Below are positions 7,799 to 15,960 of a stretch of 64,000 nucleotides of DNA, piece by piece; within the stretch, counting starts at the first letter, position 1, and the number at the start of each line of letters is the position of its first letter. Origin of the DNA: Clostridia bacterium. Its GTDB lineage: Bacteria > Bacillota > Clostridia > Oscillospirales > CAG-272. The notes beneath the pieces are model-generated. The model made no database searches. It had not been told where the DNA came from and worked only from the letters and a program-made list of their open reading frames with translations. Position numbers and translations under genes: made by a program. The stretch spans positions 1 through 64,000 of the forward strand of contig CAAFYZ010000036.1 in NCBI GenBank assembly GCA_900767415.1. The letters are read 5' to 3'.

Positions 7799-8261
7799 GG
7801 GGCACCCCCCGCACAAGTCCCTGTTTCGTTCCGTCGTAAAAAAGCAGAAGGGTATAATGCTTGTTTGCCAGCGGGGTAAAGACGCCGTTTGCCGTATCGT
7901 CACCCGTGAAGTAGCAGTCTTCGTCGATCAGCAGGACGGCGGCTTCCGCTCCGGAATCGAAGGTCAGAATGGCATAGAAATCGTCCGGCACCGTCCCCGG
8001 GAAAGAATATTCGACGCAGTCGGCACTGCCGAGGCGGTATTCCGTCCCCGCTTCCAACTCGCCGAAGGGAACGGCGTCTGTGACGACGCGTCCGCCACCG
8101 ACCGGCTTCAGGTCGGAAAAGTTGTCCGTACCGTTACCGACGCGGAGTTCGACCCTGCCGTCTTCCTTTTTGAGAAGGGCGGGTTCTCCGTCTTTCAGAG
8201 GGACGTTGTGTGCTTCCCATTCGGCGCCGGTGCCGCGAAGCAATTGAAAAAAATGTGACAT
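7791..8261 (-). CDS. Phage tail-fibre/tropism-type protein
   Basis: This 156-residue protein has an N-terminus (QLLRGTGAEWEAHNVPLKDGEPALLKK) that matches the pattern seen in phage fibre trimerisation modules and major-tropism-determinant N-terminal domains: a W-x5-PL-x-GEP stretch followed by VGNGTDNFSDLKP. The rest is beta-rich (DFYAILTFDSG, TLLLFYDG). It lies directly after the long repeat fibre and has AAAGGAG upstream. It is probably a receptor-binding or distal fibre subunit; the host ligand is unknown. Confidence 0.65.
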   Translation of the reverse strand: MSHFFQLLRGTGAEWEAHNVPLKDGEPALLKKEDGRVELRVGNGTDNFSDLKPVGGGRVVTDAVPFGELEAGTEYRLGSADCVEYSFPGTVPDDFYAILTFDSGAEAAVLLIDEDCYFTGDDTANGVFTPLANKHYTLLLFYDGTKQGLVRGVPHA

Positions 8262-8285
8262 GGATAAAAGTCTCCTTTCTTCGGA

Positions 8286-9392
8286 TCAGGCAAGAGATGT
8301 GGGGCGGTCGGCGGGTGAGCCGCAGTCGATCGCGAGATCGACGCCCCCGACGGCGAGGTTTTTCTGCCATGCGGCAAGGGCGGTAAGATACGCGCCGAGC
8401 GTCTTTTCGCCGAAGTTCACCGTGTCGAAAAACGTGCCGTCGACAAGCGAGGCGAAAAATCCGTCGAGTGTCTGCGTCTCGGTAACTCCCGTCTTGTATT
8501 CCGCGGCGGAGAACCCGGGCTTTTTGTCGAGTTCTTCGAGTTTTGTGAAGATTTCGCCAAGTTTTGTTGACAGATTCGCGCCTTTATACGGAATGATCGC
8601 CAGAATATCCCCGTCTTTGACGTCGGAGAAGAAGTCGGAGATCGTATAGTTTTCTCTGATCCCCGTCTCCGTCGTTTTGTCGGCGACGCTCGTCTTCACT
8701 TCACCGATTCTGCTTTCGATCCCCGCAAGACGCATTTCGAGTGTGCCGCCGTCGGTTTCGAGATAGTCGGCAAAGGCACCGCTCTTGACGTCGGCGAACA
8801 GGTCGCCGAGGGTATGCCCGTTTTTGATCCCCGTAAACATGGTTTTGTCGCGCAGAGCCGTTTTGACGGCGGTGAGATCGTCGTCCATGGCAATGATTTT
8901 CGGGTCGAGAACCCCGCGCGAGGTGACGAGATAGCGGGAGAGCGAGCCGCTCTTGACATCGGTAAAAAAGTTTTCGAGGGTGTGCGTTGCGCGCAGTCCC
9001 GTCGGCATCTTTTTCAGATGTTCGTAAGAGGTGGCACTGTCGATTTCTCCGTCGATGCGGTCGAGCCGTTTGCCGAGCGTCTCTTCGCCGGTCGAAAGAT
9101 AACCTGTGAGCGCACCGCTCTTGATGTCGGCAAAGAGATCGGCGAGGGTGTGTCCCTCCCCGAGCCCCGTCGGCATGGCGTCGGCAAGAGAGCCCTCTCC
9201 CACCGCGCCGAGGTCGTCGAGCAGAGCGTTGAACCGCCCGACGAGAAAGAGGGGCAGGCGGTCGAACGCCTCTTTCATCTGTGCCGCCGTGTACCCTCTG
9301 CCGCCGAACGCACCGGAGGCGTTCGGTCGGGAGGGCAGGGAGGAGACGCGGAGGGCGGCGATTTCCGCGTCTTTGATTTTTTCGGTCGTCAT
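8286..9392 (-). CDS. Repeat-built phage fibre/appendage protein
   Basis: This 368-residue protein has five in-line repeats: residues 73-128, 129-184, 185-240 (each exactly 56 residues), 241-298 (58) and about 299-348. Each opens TG-x5-T-x2-DFF-x-D-x-KSG and ends in a charged helix. The repeat implies a fibrous shaft of stacked or trimeric units. The start is MTTEKIKD at 9392 with AAAGGAA upstream; an in-frame ATG 15 bp earlier lies over the ribosome binding site. It follows the large stump-like gene by 14 bp. Role is inferred from its position among virion genes. Confidence 0.65.
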   Translation of the reverse strand: MTTEKIKDAEIAALRVSSLPSRPNASGAFGGRGYTAAQMKEAFDRLPLFLVGRFNALLDDLGAVGEGSLADAMPTGLGEGHTLADLFADIKSGALTGYLSTGEETLGKRLDRIDGEIDSATSYEHLKKMPTGLRATHTLENFFTDVKSGSLSRYLVTSRGVLDPKIIAMDDDLTAVKTALRDKTMFTGIKNGHTLGDLFADVKSGAFADYLETDGGTLEMRLAGIESRIGEVKTSVADKTTETGIRENYTISDFFSDVKDGDILAIIPYKGANLSTKLGEIFTKLEELDKKPGFSAAEYKTGVTETQTLDGFFASLVDGTFFDTVNFGEKTLGAYLTALAAWQKNLAVGGVDLAIDCGSPADRPTSLA

Positions 9393-9406
9393 AAGAGTTC
9401 CTTTCA

Positions 9407-12118
9407 TTAGGTTTCGCCCGCGCGGATTCTTCCGCGAATGCGGAAGCGGAAGGCGATGGTATAGATTCCGAAGGGGGCGGCGGCGTCCGAGACGACGGCG
9501 ATCTGCTGTTCCGTCCACCGCCTTGCACGCAGGGCGAGCGGAACGGTAAAGGTGTCGTTTTCCGCCAGGGGCAGAGCCGAAAAATCCACGTCGGAGAAGG
9601 AGAAAAATCCAGACGGCAGATACGCCTCGCCACGCAGAACCTCACGGTCGGTCGCAAGAGCGAGCGTCAGGCGGGAGGCGGCATAACTCTGACATTTGAG
9701 GACGAGAGAATTCTTCACGGTGTCTTTTGCGAGGTGGGGGATTCCGCAATCGTCGAGCGCGGTTATCAACTCGTAGTGGGGCGCGTGCCTGTCGAAATAG
9801 TAGAAATCCGGGTGAATGAGGCGCGAAAACCGCGCCTTGTAGGCGGCTTCGTCAAAATCTTCGCCCTCTCGGATTCTCTTCGGCGCAACCCCGCGCCGAT
9901 CGGTATTGAAGACGCAGATATCGCCGTTTTCGGTGCCGAAGAACAAGAGATCCCCGACCGAGCGGAAGAGGACGGCGGGGTGAAAGATTCCGCCTGCGTA
10001 TTCTTCGGTCGGATAAACCTCGACCTTTTCTTCTCCGCTTTTCACGAAATATACCGTCTCGCCCTCCTCGTTTTTCTCGCTGTATACAGTATCGCAAGCG
10101 ACGGTGTCGGGCGTCGCGGAGGACGTATAGCCGACGCGCGCGGCGGGGGCGTAACGGTAGACCCGACGGTCGTCCGTATAGGTGCCGATCCCCGAAAGAT
10201 AATACCATTCGTATTCCGTCGCGCCGCTTTCGTGGCGGTAGGTCGCGCGGGAATCGGCAAGGTAGACCCGTCCGCCCGCCGCCGCGACGAGATAGCCGCA
10301 GAAGACGTCCAGCACGACGGCGGAGAGATCTTCCGTCAGCAGTTTCGCATTCACCGAATGCGAGCGGCAGACGATGCTCCGTTCGAGGTTCAGCGACTGC
10401 TTGGAAAGTGCCGAGATTCCCGTCTCCGAGACGAAGAGAGGATCGTCGAAAAAGGAGATCGCACCGCCGCACGCCGAAATACCGGCGTGAATATAAGAGG
10501 TCGGATAGATTTTCGGCAAGAGGGAGATCCCCGTTTCACGCGGCGTGTGATAATAGATGCTTCCGCCGCCGTCGTCCCCTTTTTTGAAGACGACGAGTGC
10601 GTCTGCCGTCGGAAGCAGTGCCTTTACGGGATAGGAGCCGACACCGTCGTTCATGTAGTTCAGCACGCCGTAGTAGGTCGGGTCGTTTTGTCCCGTCTGC
10701 CCTCTCGCACTGTAAAAGACCGTGTTCGGGAAGGCGGGGTTCCCGGAGAGGAAGATCCGACCGTCGAACACCTCGGCGCAAAGACAGCGGCGGATCGCCG
10801 CGCCGCCTCCGTCCGAGAACGTGCCTTCGGAGAGAAAGTTCGCCCCGGCGGGACTGTCCGAAAATTCGCTCGGCGAGAGTTTCCCCTCAATCAGGACTTC
10901 GCGGTTTTTGATGAAGTCGCGGTTTGGAAGAAAAATCAGGACGCCCGCGATATGCCCGCCTTCCCGCACCTCGGTGACGAGGTATTCCGTGACGCCGCTT
11001 ATCCCCACCGACACTTCGGATGCCGGCTCGTAAAGAGGCAGATACAGCGTGACGGAGGGACTCCACGTGAGCGTTTCCAGCGTGTTGTTCTCGGGGGAGG
11101 GCGCGCCTTCGATCTTTCGGTATTCCGCAAGCCCGTACGCATAGTGGACGGTCATGGCGGGGCAGTTCAGAAAGGCGTCCGCCCCGACTTTCGTCAGGGA
11201 TTTTCCGAAATGGATCGACGTAAGTGCGGTACAGTCGCGGAACGCCTCCGCCCCGATCTCGGTAAGTTCGGGAGGGAGGTAGACCGCCGCGAGGGCGGAA
11301 CAGCCGGCGAACGCCTTTTCGCCGACGGCGACGACGCCCGACGGTATGCGGACTTCGGTAACGGAGACCAGTCCCGCGAAGGCGTGGGCGGCGACGTGCG
11401 TGACGCGGTAAGAGCGTCCTTTGACGGTGGCGAAGGCGGGGACGTAGAGGACGCCGCCGTCGGCACTGCCCATGCCCGTCAGCTCACAGCACCCCGCCGC
11501 CTCGTCGGTGACGGCGTAAGACAGACCGGGCGTTCCGTAGGCGAGAAGGTCGGGAGAGGTGACCGTATAGCGCTCTTTGAAGCGACAGGTCAGAAGGTTG
11601 CGCTGTTCGTATGCCTCGCCGTTCAGATAGGTGGTCGGCACATAGGGGGAGAACTCTCCCTCCCCGTCTCCGACGACCTGCGCACTCCCGTCCGCCGCGA
11701 CACGGATCATGTTCGTGCCGTCGAGAAGAAAGAGGGAAGAGCCGGAGGGGAAGGAGACGCTTTTATGCTCGGCGAGGGAGAGGAGGGCGGTCGGCGTCCC
11801 GATCGCGTCGCGTCCGTCGACGGGAAAACGGTAAAGAGAGGAGCCGGCATGGACAAGAAGATAATCGCTTTCGTCCGCCCGCTGCCGGTGGATTCCGTAG
11901 ATCCTCTTCCCGAGCGAGAGGATTTTGCGGAAGCCGGGGACGCTCTCGGTCAGTGCCGCACCGACGCCGTCGTAGTCCCGCCACATATTGACAAGACCCG
12001 AAAAACGGTTTTTGGAGATTCGGCTTCCGTCTCCCGAAAAATCCACGCCGCGCATCGCCGTATAACAGCGGCTGTATTCGCTTCCGCTTTTGTAACTTAT
12101 GTTTGATTTGTAACTCAT
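9407..12118 (-). CDS. Large phage tail/stump protein with BspA-type leucine-rich repeats
   Basis: This 903-residue protein has an N-terminal region (SRISKNRFSGLVNMWRDYDG, then ESVPGFRKI at about residue 58) resembling podovirus-type stabilisation or tail-tube proteins. Many beta-propeller-like segments follow (LLVHAGSSLYRFP, SSLFLLDGTNMIRV, LVAAAGGRVYLADS, LLFFGTENGDICVFN). Residues about 220-328 are several LRR_5/BspA-like repeats (F-x-GC-x-AL-x-x-V-x-LP). BspA repeats normally occur in surface adhesins, so here they may contact a host surface. GAGG lies 11 bp before the ATG. The phage assignment comes mainly from order: adaptor upstream, fibre downstream. Confidence 0.68.
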   Translation of the reverse strand: MSYKSNISYKSGSEYSRCYTAMRGVDFSGDGSRISKNRFSGLVNMWRDYDGVGAALTESVPGFRKILSLGKRIYGIHRQRADESDYLLVHAGSSLYRFPVDGRDAIGTPTALLSLAEHKSVSFPSGSSLFLLDGTNMIRVAADGSAQVVGDGEGEFSPYVPTTYLNGEAYEQRNLLTCRFKERYTVTSPDLLAYGTPGLSYAVTDEAAGCCELTGMGSADGGVLYVPAFATVKGRSYRVTHVAAHAFAGLVSVTEVRIPSGVVAVGEKAFAGCSALAAVYLPPELTEIGAEAFRDCTALTSIHFGKSLTKVGADAFLNCPAMTVHYAYGLAEYRKIEGAPSPENNTLETLTWSPSVTLYLPLYEPASEVSVGISGVTEYLVTEVREGGHIAGVLIFLPNRDFIKNREVLIEGKLSPSEFSDSPAGANFLSEGTFSDGGGAAIRRCLCAEVFDGRIFLSGNPAFPNTVFYSARGQTGQNDPTYYGVLNYMNDGVGSYPVKALLPTADALVVFKKGDDGGGSIYYHTPRETGISLLPKIYPTSYIHAGISACGGAISFFDDPLFVSETGISALSKQSLNLERSIVCRSHSVNAKLLTEDLSAVVLDVFCGYLVAAAGGRVYLADSRATYRHESGATEYEWYYLSGIGTYTDDRRVYRYAPAARVGYTSSATPDTVACDTVYSEKNEEGETVYFVKSGEEKVEVYPTEEYAGGIFHPAVLFRSVGDLLFFGTENGDICVFNTDRRGVAPKRIREGEDFDEAAYKARFSRLIHPDFYYFDRHAPHYELITALDDCGIPHLAKDTVKNSLVLKCQSYAASRLTLALATDREVLRGEAYLPSGFFSFSDVDFSALPLAENDTFTVPLALRARRWTEQQIAVVSDAAAPFGIYTIAFRFRIRGRIRAGET

Positions 12119-12135
12119 ACTTTACAAAACCTCGC

Positions 12136-12963
12136 TTATGCCCAGCCGAGAACGTCCGGATAGACGGTCTCGCGGTGCGGAGATCCGGCGTATTTCAGTG
12201 CACTGAGTCCCGCACGATAGAGATTCATATAGTATTGCGAACGCTCCGGTTCGTCGTCGAGCCAGAGATAGGACGCCGTGAGAAGGGGGAGAAGGTGGGC
12301 GGCACAGGGCGGGACGTCGATGAGGGCACCCGGCTCGTCCGAGAGGATTTTCGCAGGGGCACGGCGGTAGCGGAGGGTGAGCGCACCCGAAAAATCCGCG
12401 GGCAGGATCAGCGTGTCTCCGTACACCGAAGCCCTCGGGATCGGCGTGCCGTCTTCTTTGCGCACGATACCGTCCGGACAGAGGAAATCGGGGGCGAGCC
12501 GCCGAAGGGAAAAAGTGCGCGTCGGGGCAAGGAGGGGGATCTCTTCTTCTTCGGGCGGGCAGGCGTCAAAGACGGCAAAATCCCGCACGGTGTAATCGTA
12601 CGCACCGGTGAAGAGAAGTGCTTTTGCGTCCCCGCAATACCCTCTGACGGTCAGTGACGCGCCGTCGAACGCGTGCGGCGTTCCGTCATCGGTGCGGTAA
12701 GAACCCCGCCCCCCGACGCGGAAACTGTAACTTTTCCCCGACAGGGGGACGGAAAGTTCCGTCCCCGCGCGGTGAAAAATCTCCTTTTTGCTCTCCCGCG
12801 GCACCACCGCCTCACAGAAAAAGTCAAGTTCGCCGGTAGCGGGATATTCCGTGACGAGCAAAGACAGTGCCCGCCTCGCGGCATATAAGAACCGCTCTCC
12901 GTCGCCGACGCCGTCTTCGAAGCCGAGCGCGGCACACTCTTCGGTAAGTTCCCGATAGGTCAT
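12136..12963 (-). CDS. Phage head-tail adaptor-type protein
   Basis: This 275-residue protein starts MTYRELTEECAALGFEDG and has a helical N-terminus (FLYAARRALSLLVTEYP) and a C-terminus of AAHLLPLLTASYLWLDDEPERSQYYMN-type helices. The W-DDEPERSQYY-x-LY pattern is typical of head-completion or adaptor proteins that dock on the portal. A beta-rich insert fills the middle. The start at 12963 has a perfect AAGGAGG; the 37-residue upstream extension in the same frame is basic low-complexity shadow sequence. It lies between the capsid and stump-like genes, the expected place for an adaptor. Confidence 0.62.
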   Translation of the reverse strand: MTYRELTEECAALGFEDGVGDGERFLYAARRALSLLVTEYPATGELDFFCEAVVPRESKKEIFHRAGTELSVPLSGKSYSFRVGGRGSYRTDDGTPHAFDGASLTVRGYCGDAKALLFTGAYDYTVRDFAVFDACPPEEEEIPLLAPTRTFSLRRLAPDFLCPDGIVRKEDGTPIPRASVYGDTLILPADFSGALTLRYRRAPAKILSDEPGALIDVPPCAAHLLPLLTASYLWLDDEPERSQYYMNLYRAGLSALKYAGSPHRETVYPDVLGWA

Positions 12964-12983
12964 GGGAGGACCTCCTTTTCGGA

Positions 12984-14039
12984 TCAGAGCGAGGTGGCGC
13001 CGTCCACGGCGTCCTTGCTGTCGACGGCGAGCAGAATGTGCTTGTAAGTGCCGAAGCCGACGCCGAAGCGGCATCTGCCGTTCCAGAGGTAGTTGCCGGT
13101 GTGGTTGTCGACCCAGTTCGTGACGGTCAGGGGAACACGGTTATAGAACATATTGCCCGAGAGGTTTTTGTTTGCCTCCGAGGACATGATCATCACGCGG
13201 TCGTCCGCCGTCTGCCAGTTCGGAAGAACGACGATGTTCCAGTTGCCGTACTGCAGGTTGATGTCGTTGTAACCGTTACCGAGTGCGCCTTCCGACCCCG
13301 CGACCTTTTTCGCGATGATCTCGGCGGCGGGGCGGTTGCCGGGCAGGATCAGCGTGTCGGCGGTATAGCCGAGTGCCTCGCCGTTTTCGTCCTTCATGTT
13401 GCGGAGTTTGACCGCGAGCTCGCCGAGTGCCTCTTCAAAGGCGGCGGCAGAACGGGTGCGCGTGTCCGCACCGCTCGCGAAGATGTCGCCGTAGAAGAAG
13501 TTCGACTGCGTCCCTTTCGTGTCGCCGATACCGAAGTCGTGCGAGGAAGAGAACAGCGGCTTCCCGTCGGGGGCGGTGAGGTCGAGCGCCGCTTTGGCAA
13601 AACTGCCGCCCGTCGCCGTTCCGTTTGCCAGCGCATATTCGCAGATCTTGTGGATCGTCTTGTAATAGGCGCGGGTGAAGTTTTCGGCGCGGCGCTTGGC
13701 GTCCGCACCGACGCCGTAGTTCGCGTCCTCCATCATTTCGGCGGTGATGACGAATTCTTTGGTGAACTGAATGTGTTCGATGAACTTGCGGTAGGTCTCC
13801 GCGACGGTGTCGTTTTCCGCACCGTTGCCTTCTTCGGTGGCACGGAAGACGTCGAACTCGTTTTGCCCGACGATCGTCTCGCCGAAGCGGTTGCTCTTTT
13901 CGATATTGAAGAGCCAGTCGGCGATGCCGCCCTTCTTGGTCAGAAGGTCGCTCTCGTGCTCGATGACCATTTTGATCGGCGTTTCGAGTTTGCCGATCGC
14001 GGCGTTGGCGGTACCTGCGTATTTAGAATAAAGTATCAT
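12984..14039 (-). CDS. Major capsid protein
   Basis: This 351-residue protein shows the pattern of an HK97-fold major head protein: an N-arm (KYAGTANAAIGKLETPI), FDVFRATEEGNGAEND (E-loop region), the spine-helix segment FTKEFVITAEMMEDANYG, a long helix ADAKRRAENFTRAYYKTIHK, and C-terminal P/A-domain strands (WNIVVLPNWQ, YKHILLAVDS). It is preceded by GGAAAGGAAAG and follows scaffold and decoration genes. Length and order fit a tailed-phage capsid. No separate prohead protease is recognisable. Confidence 0.85.
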   Translation of the reverse strand: MILYSKYAGTANAAIGKLETPIKMVIEHESDLLTKKGGIADWLFNIEKSNRFGETIVGQNEFDVFRATEEGNGAENDTVAETYRKFIEHIQFTKEFVITAEMMEDANYGVGADAKRRAENFTRAYYKTIHKICEYALANGTATGGSFAKAALDLTAPDGKPLFSSSHDFGIGDTKGTQSNFFYGDIFASGADTRTRSAAAFEEALGELAVKLRNMKDENGEALGYTADTLILPGNRPAAEIIAKKVAGSEGALGNGYNDINLQYGNWNIVVLPNWQTADDRVMIMSSEANKNLSGNMFYNRVPLTVTNWVDNHTGNYLWNGRCRFGVGFGTYKHILLAVDSKDAVDGATSL

Positions 14040-14066
14040 GGTTTTCTTTCCTTTCCGGTTTTGGTT

Positions 14067-14477
14067 TTACTGGAATTTTACGCGGACGGTATCTCCCGCC
14101 GCCGCGGCATGACAGAGGTCGACGATCGTGGCGACGCCGCTTGTGGTCGTGGCGGTGACGCCGTAGGCGTTGCTCCCTGTGCCGTCCACGGCAAGGGTGA
14201 CGACGCTCCCGATCACAAGAGCGGCGGGAGACGCCGTGACGGGTGCCTCGAAAATCATATCGGGCGTTACGGCGTACACCGGGACGAGGGTGCTGTCCGC
14301 CCCGACGTCCGCGGCGGCGACATAGGTCGGCTTCACGGTCGCCGTGGCATGGGTGAGCGCACCCGAGGTGAGGACGAGGGCGTCGCCCGCCTTGTAGGCG
14401 GTGCCTGCCGTTGCGGGCAGGCGGAAAATTTCGGGAACGTTCGTTCCCGCGTTCAGAATTCTGACAGGTCGAAACAT
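14067..14477 (-). CDS. Head decoration/stabilisation protein
   Basis: This 136-residue, Ala/Val/Thr-rich beta protein (AGDALVLTSGALTHATATVKPTYVAA, GSVVTLAVDGTGSNAYGV) resembles head decoration proteins of the lambda-D/DUF2190 kind that trimerise on the capsid surface. It lies immediately before the major capsid gene and has a consensus AAAGGAAA before the ATG. The name rests on size, composition and order, not on invariant catalytic motifs. Confidence 0.68.
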   Translation of the reverse strand: MFRPVRILNAGTNVPEIFRLPATAGTAYKAGDALVLTSGALTHATATVKPTYVAAADVGADSTLVPVYAVTPDMIFEAPVTASPAALVIGSVVTLAVDGTGSNAYGVTATTTSGVATIVDLCHAAAAGDTVRVKFQ

Positions 14478-14492
14478 AGGTTTTTCCTTTCT

Positions 14493-15011
14493 TTATTTCG
14501 TGACTTTTTGATAGAGGCGGTGAAGTTCGGCGTCGCCGAGTCCGAAGAACAGTTCCCGCGCCGCGGAAAGTTCTCCGTCACTCATGCCGTCGCCCACCCC
14601 CCGCACCGCCTTCGGTACCGCACTGTGAAGATGGGCGCGGTTGTCCCCGCGCGGTATGCGTCGCGGGGGTTCGGTGGCAAGGTATGCCTCTCTTGCACTC
14701 AGACCGAGATCCCGCAGAGCACCGTAGCGCGCGGGGTTGTGCAGTTCGGTCAGGTCGGAGAGCGCGGACAATTCGGGGAATTCTCTGCGGAGGGCGACAA
14801 GATCCTCCGCCGCGAGCGCGGCGTAGTCGATACCTTCCGCCTCCTCTTCGCCTTCCGGCATTTCGTCCGACGTGTTTTCGGGCACCTCCCCGACGCTCTC
14901 CGATGGGTCGGTATCGCCCGTCGGCACGTCGGGAAGGGGCAGTGTCTCGTCGGTCGGACGTTCGTTTTCCGTACCCGCGGGTACGGCGTCGTTTGTGATC
15001 CCGTCCGTCAT
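14493..15011 (-). CDS. Acidic scaffold-like protein
   Basis: This 172-residue protein has a first half (1-70) that is Glu/Asp/Pro/Thr-rich and likely disordered. The second half has an LVALRREFPELSAL helix, a basic loop (TEPPRRIPRGDNRAHL) and a C-terminal helical motif (SAARELFFGLGDAELHRLYQKV). An acidic disordered N-terminus with a helical C-terminus placed just before the capsid genes is typical of scaffolding proteins. No protease domain is present. Start ATG at 15011, only 3 bp after the previous stop. Confidence 0.6.
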   Translation of the reverse strand: MTDGITNDAVPAGTENERPTDETLPLPDVPTGDTDPSESVGEVPENTSDEMPEGEEEAEGIDYAALAAEDLVALRREFPELSALSDLTELHNPARYGALRDLGLSAREAYLATEPPRRIPRGDNRAHLHSAVPKAVRGVGDGMSDGELSAARELFFGLGDAELHRLYQKVTK

Positions 15012-15014
15012 GGC

Positions 15015-15152
15015 TTATCCCCGCTTCCCGACGCGAAGATCGCGCCCTTCGGTGCGCGTGGCTTTCGGATCGCCCGCCGCGACCTTTTTCGGTGCTTCGA
15101 TCTTGCCGCCTTTGTTGGTTGCGTAAACAGAATCTTTGATCGTCTTTTTCAT
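15015..15152 (-). CDS. Small basic protein, 45 residues
   Basis: ATG at 15152, stop TAA at 15015. The protein starts MKKTIKDSVYATNKGGK and is rich in Lys, Arg and Gly. GGAG lies 8 bp before the ATG, and the gene ends 3 bp before the scaffold-like gene start, so it is almost certainly translated. Small basic proteins in capsid modules can bind DNA or cement the capsid; nothing more specific can be said. Confidence 0.55.
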   Translation of the reverse strand: MKKTIKDSVYATNKGGKIEAPKKVAAGDPKATRTEGRDLRVGKRG

Positions 15153-15210
15153 CGTAATCTCCGTTCCGCGGTTTTCAAAACCGCTGTTTTGTTAAATAAA
15201 GTTTGCATAA

Positions 15211-15960
15211 TCAGTACTTTTCGATTTGCGACTTCAGCCGACGGCGCAGATAGTCGGTAAACGAGCCGTCATACGTTTTTTCTTCGGGTTTCGGCTCGGC
15301 TTTTACGCTTTCGCTCCCGTTCACCTTGTCGGCATAGTCGCCGAAGGCGTCGGCTTCCGTAGCGGAAAACCCGTAGTTTTTCGCATAGGCGACGGCACCT
15401 TCCCGTCCGAGCCCTTCCGAAAGTATGGTCTTGAAAAGAGCGCGGCGCGCCTTTTCTTTGGCGAGGGCGACGCCTCCCGCCGCGGCTTCTTTTGCCGCCG
15501 CCCCGTCAAGCCCCATGGAAAGGGCTCTGCGATAGGCACCCTCTTCGTCGAAGGTTCCGCTGGCGGCGATGGTCTTGTACGCCTCTTTCAGAAGGGTATC
15601 CTGCCCGTCGCGGTACGAGGCGAGATACCGTTCGTAACCGCGGCGGTTTTTCGCTTCGGTTTCGGCTGCCGTCCGATAGGCGGCGCTTTTTGCCCGTTCC
15701 TTTTCCGCGTAGGCCGCGCCGTTCAGATAGTCGCTGTAGCCGGAGGAAGAAAGTCCGAGGGAGGCGAGCCGTTCGGCGTTTTTGCCGTAGGTACTCTTCG
15801 CACTCTCGTAGCTTTTTTCGATATCGGAGAGGCGCTCTCCGAGCGCCGCATCCGCATCGGTACCGTAGGCGGACAGCCATTTTTCGTAACTCTCGGCGGA
15901 GTTCGCCAGTTTTTTGTTGCGGACGTACCGACCGAGAAAATCTTCGAGCGTATCGCTCAT
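15211..15960 (-). CDS. Helical hypothetical protein between portal and scaffold genes
   Basis: This 249-residue, mostly helical protein is rich in Ala, Glu, Lys and Tyr (MSDTLEDFLGRYVRNKKLAN, then SYEKWLSAYGTDADAAL) and ends KSQIEKY. The start is the ATG at 15960, which overlaps the portal stop by ATGA and has GGAAAGGAG upstream; a 36-residue basic in-frame extension was rejected. Position suggests a virion internal or ejection protein, or a second scaffold-like protein. I do not recognise the family. Confidence 0.58.
   Translation of the reverse strand: MSDTLEDFLGRYVRNKKLANSAESYEKWLSAYGTDADAALGERLSDIEKSYESAKSTYGKNAERLASLGLSSSGYSDYLNGAAYAEKERAKSAAYRTAAETEAKNRRGYERYLASYRDGQDTLLKEAYKTIAASGTFDEEGAYRRALSMGLDGAAAKEAAAGGVALAKEKARRALFKTILSEGLGREGAVAYAKNYGFSATEADAFGDYADKVNGSESVKAEPKPEEKTYDGSFTDYLRRRLKSQIEKY

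Noticed and set aside
9734..12106. 790-codon open frame on the plus strand
   Set aside because: It is the antisense of the phage stump-like gene; long antisense frames are expected in GC-rich coding DNA, and its product is Arg/Val/Asp-rich without motifs.
13038..15260. 740-codon open frame on the plus strand
   Set aside because: Antisense to capsid, decoration and scaffold genes, no ribosome site and no domain signature.
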